Translations under genes and position numbers: made by a program | Notes under the pieces: model-generated | Told to the model about the DNA's origin: nothing | The model's input: only the letters and a program-made list of their open reading frames with translations | Databases searched by the model: none | Part shown: piece after piece, positions 58,050 to 64,000 of the stretch | Layout: each line of letters opens with the position of its first letter | Numbering within the stretch: position 1 is the stretch's first letter | From: Phycisphaerales bacterium | GTDB taxonomy: Bacteria; Planctomycetota; Phycisphaerae; UBA1845 | Direction: 5' to 3' | Assembly: GCA_020639115.1 (NCBI GenBank) | Contig: JACKHG010000005.1 | Span: forward strand, 62,001-126,000 | Length of the DNA: 64,000 bases

Positions 58050-61000
58050 ATGAACCGCAGCCTGCTCCTGCGCCGCAGCCTCGTGTACCACTGGCGGGCC
58101 CACCTCGCCGTGACCCTCGGCGTCATCGCGGCTGGGGCCGCCCTCACCGGCGCCCTGCTCGTCGGCGACTCCATGCGCGCCAGCCTCCAGGCCAACGCCC
58201 TCGGACGCCTCGGACGCGTCGACCAGGTCGTCACCGGCCCCCGCTTCTTCCGCGAAGCCCTCGCCGACGAGCTGAACCCCTCCGTCCAGGCGCTCGCACC
58301 GATCATCATGCTCCGCGGCGGCGTCAGCCACGCCACCTCGCACGCCCGCGCCAACCAGGTCGGCATCCTCGGCGTCGACGATCGCTTCTGGGCCCTGCAC
58401 GCGACCGGCCCGACCGCCGGCGAAATGCCGCGGGGCAGTAAGGCTATTCTCAACCGCGCCCTCGCCGACGAAATCGGCACCCAACTCGGCGACGCCGTCA
58501 TCCTCCGCCTCGGCAAACCGCAGGACGTCTCCGTCGACACCCTGCTCGGCCGCCGCGACCAGATGACCACCTCCGCGCGCCTCACCGTGGTCGGCATCGT
58601 TCCCGCCGAAGACCTCGGCGCGTTCGAACTCAACGTGCAGCAGCAGACCCCGCTGAACCTCTACGTGCCGCTCGAAGCGCTGCAGCGGATCCTCGATCAG
58701 CCCGGCAAGGCCAACGCCCTGCTCGTCGAGAACAAGCCTGCCGCTGGCCCGCTCGCCGACGCGCTCGCCGCCCATGTGAGCCTCGCCGACTACGGCCTCA
58801 CCCTCCGCACCGACGCCCCGCAGGGCTACGCCGCGCTCGAAAGCGACGCGTTCCTCATCGCCCCCGCGTTCGAACAGGCCGCCCGGCAAGCGGCTGACGC
58901 GTGCGGCGCGAAGGCGGAATCGATCCTCGCCTACCTCGCCAACCGCATCACCGCCGGTGGGCGCTCGATCCCCTACTCCACCGTCGCCGCCATCCCGGCG
59001 GACGGCGAAACCATCACACGCCTGCGCACCCCCGACGGCGCCGCGGTCCATCTGCAACCCGGCGAAATCCTTCTCAACGCGTGGGCCGCCAGCGACCTCG
59101 CCGTCAACGCCGCCGCCCGCGTCGAACTCGCCTACTACCTCAGCGGCGCCTTCGGCCGGCTCGACGTCTCCACCAGCGCATTCACCCTCGCCGGCACCGT
59201 CGCACTCACCGGAGCAGCCGCCGACCCCGGCTTCACCCCGCCCTACCCCGGCGTCACCGACGTCCGCCACCTCGCCGATTGGGATCCCCCCTTCCCCGTC
59301 GACCTCAAGCGCCTCCGCGACCGCGACGAACACTACTGGGACGAGTACCGCACCACCCCCAAGGCCTTCATCACGCTCGCCGATGGCGAGAAACTCTGGG
59401 CCGCGGAGCACGAACAGCACGGCCGCACCACCAGCCTGCGCCTCTGGCCGCAGGGCGCGACCGACCTCGCCACCCTGTCAGCCGCGTTCCGCAAGGAGCT
59501 CATGAGCCGCATCACCCCGGCGGCGGCTGGCCTCGCCGTCGTCGACGTCCGCGCCGTCGCCAAGGAGGCCGGCCGCGGCTCCACCGACTTCAGCGGCCTC
59601 TTCATCGGCTTCAGCTTCTTCCTCATCATCGCCGCGATCCTCCTCGTCGCCCTGCTCTTCCGCCTGGGCGCAGAGCGCCGCGCCCACGAGATCGGCCTGC
59701 TCCTCGCCCTGGGATTTTCTCCACGCCGCGTGAGCCGCATGCTCGTCGCCGAGGGCGCGGTCAGCGCGGGAATCGGCGCCGCGCTCGGCCTGCTCGCCGG
59801 CGTCGGCTACGCGAAGTTGATGATCCTCGGACTGCGCACGTCGTGGTCCGACGCCGTCCACGCCCCATTCCTGCACTTCGCGGGCACCGCCCAGAGCTAC
59901 GTGCTCGGCGCCGCAATCACCTTCTGCGTCGCGCTGCCCGCGCTGCTGTGGGGAATCCGCAACGTCCGCCGCCAGCCCGCGAGCCGCCTGCTCGCCGGCG
60001 CCGTCGAGGCCGCGACCACCCGCACCCGCCGACCCGCCCGCGGCGCCGCCCTCACCGCCTGGCTCGCCTTCGCCGCCGGACTCGCCCTCATCGCCGCAAC
60101 CTTCTTCACCACCGCCGTCTCCGCCCCCCTCGCGTTCTTCGGCGGCGGGTCCGCACTGCTCGTCGCCGGCATCGCAGCCGCCGCCACCCTGCTCGGCGCC
60201 GAAATCTGTGGGACCGGTTTTCAAACCGGTCTGCCCACCACGCACCACACCCGCGCCCTGCTCCGCCTCGGACTGCGCTCCGCCCCGCGCCACCCCGGCC
60301 GCAGCCTGCTCATCATCGCCCTGATCGCCTCCGCGACCTTCGTCACCACCGCGATCCAGGCGTTCCGCATGGCCCCGGCTGACGACCTCACCGCCGAGCA
60401 CGGCGGCACCGGCGGCTTCACCCTCATCGCCGAAGCCGCCACCCCGCTGCCCTACGACCTCAACACCCCGGCTGGCCGCGAAGACCTCAACCTCGCGCCC
60501 GAGACCCGCGACCTGCTGCAGCGCTCCACCTGCATGCCCTTCCGCCTGCGCGGCGGCGACGCCGCCAGTTGCCTCAACCTCTACAAACCGACCGAGCCGC
60601 GCATCCTCGGCGTGCCCTGCGCCATGACCCACCGCGGCGGCTTCACCTTCGCCGCCACCGAGGCCGCAACCGCCGCGGAACGCGACAACCCCTGGACGCT
60701 GCTCGACCGCGACCTGCCCGACGGCGTCATCCCCGCGATCGGCGACGAGGCCTCCGTGATGTGGCAGCTCCACTCCGGTCTTGGCAAAACCTATACGGTC
60801 ACCGACCAGTCCGGCCAGCCGCGCCGCCTCCGCTTCGTCGCCCTGCTCTCCGGCAGCATCCTCCAGGGCGAACTGCTCATCGCCGAGGACCGCTTTCGGA
60901 CGCTCTTCCCCGCCGTCGCCGGACACGCGTACTTCCTCATCGAGACCCCGCCGGCGGACGCCGACCGCCTCAGCCACCTTCTCGAGACCGACCTGGAGCC

Positions 61001-61442
61001 GTACGCTTTCGACGTCACCAGCGCCCGCGAGCGTCTCGCCGACCTCTACGCCGTACAGAACACCTACCTCTCGACCTTCCAGCTCCTCGGCGGGCTCGGC
61101 GCCCTGCTCGGCTCCTTCGGCCTCATCGCGGTGATGCTCCGCAACGTCTGGGAGCGCCGCCGCGAGTACGCGCTGATGCAGGCCGTAGGCTTTTCCCAGC
61201 GGGCCCTCGTCACCGTCGTCCTCGCCGAGAACGCCGCGCTCATCCTCGGTGGACTCGCCATCGGTGTGGCCGCCGCCCTCATCGCCATCGCCCCGCGCAT
61301 CGTCGCCGACGCCGCCCACGTCGCCTGGGGCCCCATGCTCCTGCTCCTCGCCGGCATGCCCCTCTTCGGCATCTGCGCAGCCGCAGCCGTCCTCACCGCC
61401 GCCCTCCGCGCCCCCCTTCTTCCCGCCCTCCGCCGCGAGTAG
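58050..61442 (+). CDS. FtsX-type ABC exporter permease, two FtsX units
   Basis: This 1130-residue permease starts at ATG 58050. There is a first membrane helix (LAVTLGVIAAGAALTGALLV), a large extracytoplasmic domain (about residues 40-500) and a first FtsX bundle (LFIGFSFFLIIAAILLVALL to about 650). A second helix set follows (AWLAFAAGLALIAATFFTTA), then another extracytoplasmic domain and the final FtsX bundle (LLGGLGALLGSFGLIAVMLR, LAENAALILGGLAIGVAAAL). The plan of two FtsX units in one chain is common for this type. A 20-base palindrome at 60212-60231 lies inside the coding region and encodes part of a linker (GTGFQTGL). Confidence 0.9.
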   Translation: MNRSLLLRRSLVYHWRAHLAVTLGVIAAGAALTGALLVGDSMRASLQANALGRLGRVDQVVTGPRFFREALADELNPSVQALAPIIMLRGGVSHATSHARANQVGILGVDDRFWALHATGPTAGEMPRGSKAILNRALADEIGTQLGDAVILRLGKPQDVSVDTLLGRRDQMTTSARLTVVGIVPAEDLGAFELNVQQQTPLNLYVPLEALQRILDQPGKANALLVENKPAAGPLADALAAHVSLADYGLTLRTDAPQGYAALESDAFLIAPAFEQAARQAADACGAKAESILAYLANRITAGGRSIPYSTVAAIPADGETITRLRTPDGAAVHLQPGEILLNAWAASDLAVNAAARVELAYYLSGAFGRLDVSTSAFTLAGTVALTGAAADPGFTPPYPGVTDVRHLADWDPPFPVDLKRLRDRDEHYWDEYRTTPKAFITLADGEKLWAAEHEQHGRTTSLRLWPQGATDLATLSAAFRKELMSRITPAAAGLAVVDVRAVAKEAGRGSTDFSGLFIGFSFFLIIAAILLVALLFRLGAERRAHEIGLLLALGFSPRRVSRMLVAEGAVSAGIGAALGLLAGVGYAKLMILGLRTSWSDAVHAPFLHFAGTAQSYVLGAAITFCVALPALLWGIRNVRRQPASRLLAGAVEAATTRTRRPARGAALTAWLAFAAGLALIAATFFTTAVSAPLAFFGGGSALLVAGIAAAATLLGAEICGTGFQTGLPTTHHTRALLRLGLRSAPRHPGRSLLIIALIASATFVTTAIQAFRMAPADDLTAEHGGTGGFTLIAEAATPLPYDLNTPAGREDLNLAPETRDLLQRSTCMPFRLRGGDAASCLNLYKPTEPRILGVPCAMTHRGGFTFAATEAATAAERDNPWTLLDRDLPDGVIPAIGDEASVMWQLHSGLGKTYTVTDQSGQPRRLRFVALLSGSILQGELLIAEDRFRTLFPAVAGHAYFLIETPPADADRLSHLLETDLEPYAFDVTSARERLADLYAVQNTYLSTFQLLGGLGALLGSFGLIAVMLRNVWERRREYALMQAVGFSQRALVTVVLAENAALILGGLAIGVAAALIAIAPRIVADAAHVAWGPMLLLLAGMPLFGICAAAAVLTAALRAPLLPALRRE
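60212..60231. repeat. 20-base palindrome inside a coding region
   Basis: GACCGGTTT and AAACCGGTC flank a TC centre. The motif is a repeat type known, from memory, in intergenic DNA of several phyla, here in frame in the permease gene. It encodes part of the segment between two membrane helices. Confidence 0.7.
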
Positions 61443-61534
61443 GCCCGCCGCCGCACGTCAATGTCGTCCGCTTATCATGCGCATTTCGCCAAGCACCGCT
61501 TGCAGCCCGGAGCCGCCGCGCGGTAATCTTTCCG

Positions 61535-61732
61535 ATGATGCCGAAACCACGCGAGCCAGCGAAGTGGAAGCTCATCACCGAATACACGGTGACGCAGTAC
61601 CGTTGCGGCTTGCGCGCTGGCGATCACCTCCGCATGGTTCGCGATCTGCCCATCACGAGAATTGCAACGGGGTTGGACATGTTCCCGATGGACAGAATAT
61701 GGAGAGTCCGCTTCACCAGCACACAACCGTAG
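61535..61732 (+). CDS. Small protein of unknown function
   Basis: This 65-residue frame starts at ATG 61535 (a second ATG at 61538) and reads MMPKPREPAKWKLITEYTVT, CGLRAGDHLRMVRDLPI and MDRIWRVRF. The CGLRxGDxLRL core is reminiscent of small planctomycete proteins, from memory. It ends seven bases before the lipoprotein start and may be co-transcribed. Too short for a confident family call. Confidence 0.55.
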   Translation: MMPKPREPAKWKLITEYTVTQYRCGLRAGDHLRMVRDLPITRIATGLDMFPMDRIWRVRFTSTQP

Positions 61733-61739
61733 GCTAATC

Positions 61740-62117
61740 ATGCTTCGAGTATCGTTCTACCTGGCGCTTTCGCTGTCGGCTATCATGCTCCTGAGTTGCC
61801 AAGTGAAGGACACGGCCCTTCACACACACTCCTCTGAGGTCGTGACGCAAGGGCCCACTGCTCCAGATAATGGAGCAGATCCGTCAGCTTCTTGTGCTGG
61901 CCTGAATATGGACCACGCCATAGATATTGCGAAGGCGTACCTGGAAAAGAACAGAAACGCGGACCTGCGAGACCCTTCAACATACGAGACGGACGCGATG
62001 TGTCACGAAGGACAATGGCTCGTGACGATTTATGGGCTACCGGCACGTCCTGGTGGCCACGTACTCGTCATCGTAGGTGTGTCCGGAGAAGTGTTGGGCA
62101 TCGACGAGGGCCGGTGA
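61740..62117 (+). CDS. Small lipoprotein of unknown function
   Basis: This 125-residue protein starts at ATG 61740 and has a lipoprotein signal (MLRVSFYLALSLSAIMLLSC). The mature part has MDHAIDIAKAYLEKN, GQWLVTIYGLPARPGGHV and VIVGVSGEVLGIDEG, an arrangement resembling PepSY- or NTF2-like-immunity-type small domains. No function can be assigned. Base composition is lower in GC than the neighbours, as for the rest of this end. Confidence 0.65.
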   Translation: MLRVSFYLALSLSAIMLLSCQVKDTALHTHSSEVVTQGPTAPDNGADPSASCAGLNMDHAIDIAKAYLEKNRNADLRDPSTYETDAMCHEGQWLVTIYGLPARPGGHVLVIVGVSGEVLGIDEGR

Positions 62118-62171
62118 ATGACGGTACGTCTGGGAGCCCAACCGCAACGTCCACTCGCGGATAGAGCAGAC

Positions 62172-62378
62172 GTCCAGAGTCGTTCTGTGACTTCAAGTGG
62201 GTTGCGCGGAGGAGGCGCAAGGAAGCGCAACACGGTGAGAGCGATTCCTGACCCTTGTGATCTTCGCATTGTCCAGGCGGTCGAAGGGGTCGGGAGTCGT
62301 TTGTTGACTTCAATCCGTTGCCCGGAGGCGACACGAGGATGTGCAACGCCGCGAGAGCGACTCGCGTCACCCTTGATT
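62172..62378 (+). repeat. Two direct copies of a ~85-base repeat (GAGTCGTT type)
   Basis: Copy 1 (62172-62259) and copy 2 (62287-62378) share GAGTCGTT, GACTTCAA, GGAGG and GAGAGCGA in the same order and spacing. They lie upstream of the zinc-ribbon gene in direct orientation. A third, more diverged copy is at 62808-62890. Confidence 0.6.
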
Positions 62379-62454
62379 GCCTCGCTGAGGAGCGGTTCGT
62401 TTGGTCACGATGGAGACGTCGCCTGCAAACAGGCTGTTGAGATTAACGGTAATC

Positions 62455-62769
62455 ATGAGGAGCAAGGGCTTCAGTCGCTGGACGATGCTGCACCTGATCG
62501 GTGTGTCCGTTACGCTTGTCGCGGGCTTCCTCTGGTTGACGTTGCCAGAGGGGATTGGAGGGACTACGGCGCCGCGGTACCGACTGATTGTAACACTGTG
62601 CGCTGCAATCGGCGGAGCCATGTTGGCACTTTACGCATGGCGACGTGTTCGCGACCGGCTGGCGGGGCAATGCTGGAATTGCGGATACTGCTTGAAGGGA
62701 AACACGAGCGGCGTTTGTCCGGAGTGCGGTAGGCCGACAACGCCTGGGTCGAGCAAAGTTAACTCTTGA
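62455..62769 (+). CDS. Small membrane protein with CGY-type zinc ribbon
   Basis: This 104-residue protein starts at ATG 62455 (MRSKGFSRWTMLHLIGVSVT). Two hydrophobic helices (GVSVTLVAGFLWLTL and LIVTLCAAIGGAMLALYAW) precede a zinc ribbon with CWNCGYCLKG and CPECGRP, whose four Cys can bind zinc. This C..CGY.L.G...CPECG form is frequent in planctomycetes; a role is not known. It is flanked on both sides by the same direct repeats. Confidence 0.8.
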   Translation: MRSKGFSRWTMLHLIGVSVTLVAGFLWLTLPEGIGGTTAPRYRLIVTLCAAIGGAMLALYAWRRVRDRLAGQCWNCGYCLKGNTSGVCPECGRPTTPGSSKVNS

Positions 62770-62807
62770 GGAGTCGGCAGGGAGGAGGACGTGAAAAGAG
62801 AAAGAGC

Positions 62808-62890
62808 GCCGGGAGTCGTTCTTGAGACTTCAATTGATCCGCCGGAGGCGTCGCAACGACGCGCAGTGCGTGAATACGTCTCCCGACGCC
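62808..62890 (+). repeat. Third copy of the GAGTCGTT-type repeat
   Basis: It begins CGGGAGTCGTTCTTGAGACTT and has CCGGAGGCG at the matching distance, with a diverged end. It lies downstream of the zinc-ribbon gene in the same orientation as copies 1 and 2. Confidence 0.5.
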
Positions 62891-62909
62891 TTCGATCTGT
62901 CGTCGCCCG

Positions 62910-63038
62910 GGGGAAAGCAAAGGGAAAGCAAAGGGGCCGGGAAAGCAAAGGGGTCGGAAAGCAAAGGGGTCGGGAGTCGTTATTGCGTTATACCAAGGGA
63001 AAGCAAAGGGGTCGGGAGTCGTTATTGCGTTATACCAA
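62910..63038 (+). repeat. Tandem 42-base repeat with degenerate lead-in
   Basis: Units 62955-62996 and 62997-63038 differ at one base and contain GGGGTCGGGAGTCGTTATTG plus GCGTTATACCAA. Upstream, three shortened units of GGGAAAGCAAAG occur (62910-62954). The GGGTCGGGAGTCGTT part is shared with the repeats at 62287 and 62811. Confidence 0.8.
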
Positions 63039-63088
63039 CGGTCAATAAGGGGGCATACCAGGGAACTGCCTGCGCCGCGTGAGGGACA

Positions 63089-64000
63089 CTACTCCACGGC
63101 AACGTGACTACCCTTTTCGGCCACCGATCTGCGCATGAGCAGGACAAGCAACACCAGCACGATGGCCAGGGCGCCACAAATCCAGAAGACGTCGAAAAAC
63201 GCCAGGGACGACGACTGCTGGGCGCGCAATCCCGCTATCGCTTCCAGGGTCATCTGCCGCGCTGCGACCGGGTCGCCGGTCTGGCCATAAAACACGGAAC
63301 TGCCCTGGTGGAGTGCGTTCTGCACCTGGGCGTTTAGCACGCCAAGGTGCTCGCCGAGACGGAGCGTGTGAAACTGCTCGCGGCGTTCGTGAATGGTCTG
63401 GGCCATCGAGGTGCCGACGCTGCCGCCCTCGTTGCGCAGCAGCGCGAGGAGGCCGACAGCCGCACCCCGGAGCCTTGGCGGGATGTAGAGAAACGCAGCC
63501 ACGTTGAGCGGCGCGAAGATCATGGACAAACCGGCGATCAGCACGACGCGCGGCCAGACGAAGTTCCAGGGACCAACCTGGAGATTGAGATAGGCCATCC
63601 AGAGGTTGCCGACTGCCAGAGTCAGCAGGCCCGCCGCCATCAGGTAACGCGCATCGACGCCCCGTCCAAGAAGGACCCCGACGATGAGCAACATGATGAT
63701 GGCGCCGATACCGGCAGGCGAAAGGACCAGGCCGGAGGTGGTCGCGTCGTAGCGGAAGAGAGTTTGGAGCAGCGCAGGCAGACTCACGGTGTTGGCGTAG
63801 AGGACTGCAAAGGCGCAGAAAATGATGATGCAGCAGGAGCGGAAATTCCGATCGAGCAGCGTGCGGAAATTGATCAGCGGGTTCTCATAGCGCAACTCGC
63901 GGCGGATCAGGAGTCCCGTGCAGATCATAAAAATCCCGAGCAGCGCGTGAATGCGCCAGAATGGATCGCCGAGCCAATCCCATTCCTGGCCCTTGCTGAG
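63089..64000 (-). CDS. MFS drug/efflux transporter (DHA2/EmrB type), cut by the window edge
   Basis: The minus-strand frame continues to the right edge and encodes at least 303 residues of the C-terminal half. It ends at the stop at 63089. Several hydrophobic helices are seen (LSKGQEWDWLGDPFWRIHAL at the edge, LLIVGVLLGRGVDARYLMAA, VLIAGLSMIFAPLNVAAFLY, IVLVLLVLLMRR). The loop RLRGAAVGLLALLRNEGGSV and the HERREQFHTLRLGEHL segment are typical of the 14-helix DHA2 efflux family. The N-terminal half lies outside the window. Confidence 0.9.
   Translation of the reverse strand, partial: LSKGQEWDWLGDPFWRIHALLGIFMICTGLLIRRELRYENPLINFRTLLDRNFRSCCIIIFCAFAVLYANTVSLPALLQTLFRYDATTSGLVLSPAGIGAIIMLLIVGVLLGRGVDARYLMAAGLLTLAVGNLWMAYLNLQVGPWNFVWPRVVLIAGLSMIFAPLNVAAFLYIPPRLRGAAVGLLALLRNEGGSVGTSMAQTIHERREQFHTLRLGEHLGVLNAQVQNALHQGSSVFYGQTGDPVAARQMTLEAIAGLRAQQSSSLAFFDVFWICGALAIVLVLLVLLMRRSVAEKGSHVAVE

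Noticed and set aside
62791..63082. Short plus-strand frames rich in Lys/Gly/Arg in the tandem repeat
   Set aside because: Reading frames produced by the 42-base tandem units; no start signal or conserved text.
1..64000. tRNA, rRNA or CRISPR
   Set aside because: No T-loop GTTCGANTC in a suitable context, no rRNA-like text and no regularly spaced repeats with unique spacers were seen by eye. A covariance search was not possible.

Overview
The window looks like a chromosomal segment of a member of the Planctomycetota. This is an inference from gene content, not from a marker gene. It is GC-rich and carries PEP-CTERM surface proteins, secreted proteins ending in dockerin-like repeats, a pilin-like secreted protein (type IV N-terminal motif), an FG-GAP/UnbV protein, two PQQ-type beta-propeller proteins, three alkaline-phosphatase-fold 'sulfatases', and a small membrane protein with a C..CGY.L.G...CPECG zinc ribbon. 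I saw no tRNA, rRNA, CRISPR array, transposase or prophage genes.

Layout. 1-5.3 kb: a cut-off secreted protein, then two tandem sulfatase-fold/TPR proteins. 5.3-12.9 kb: a minus-strand run of two fused transporter-like/spermidine-synthase-like proteins, a lipoprotein sulfatase homologue and a Gly/Thr-rich surface protein. 13.2-16.7 kb: a block of secreted paralogues (one frameshifted, two intact with PEP-CTERM) and a dockerin protein, with palindromes in the leaders. 17-29 kb: a UbiB-type kinase, an MgtC-type protein, a pilin-like protein, a beta-barrel/lipoprotein/FecR trio, an animal/fungal-type (GT3) glycogen synthase beside a PPK2 polyphosphate kinase, and a parallel beta-helix protein. 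29-40.9 kb: a YciF-like protein, an M14 carboxypeptidase, a GT2 glycosyltransferase, an FG-GAP/UnbV protein, a b-type cytochrome and a Cys-protease-like/LRR lipoprotein.

41-46 kb: an ECF sigma factor under a TGTAAC-N16-CGTC promoter, followed by inverted arrays of a GGGATTRA octamer, a zinc-finger anti-sigma segment and a protein with four tandem DUF4349-like modules. Next come a DUF433/DUF5615 toxin-antitoxin pair and a palindrome-rich spacer. 46.3-55.8 kb: a minus-strand block that could reduce an acid to an alcohol (ligase, aldehyde-dehydrogenase-fold reductase, Fe-dependent alcohol dehydrogenase) plus two beta-propeller proteins and a PaaK-like ligase. The reductase and the adjacent ligase are broken by about seven single-base frameshifts. 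56-61.4 kb: a glycosyltransferase and an ABC exporter. 61.5-64 kb: small proteins embedded in a repeat cluster, and a cut-off DHA2-type MFS exporter.

The signals I think deserve most attention are not genes. One is a family of short hairpins, GAGCCGCGA-(2 bp)-tetraloop-(2 bp)-GAGCGG, whose apical base pairs covary between copies. In two copies the tetraloop supplies the stop codon of an unrelated gene, so both proteins end in EPRP. The other is the inverted octamer array between the sigma factor and its presumed anti-sigma factor.
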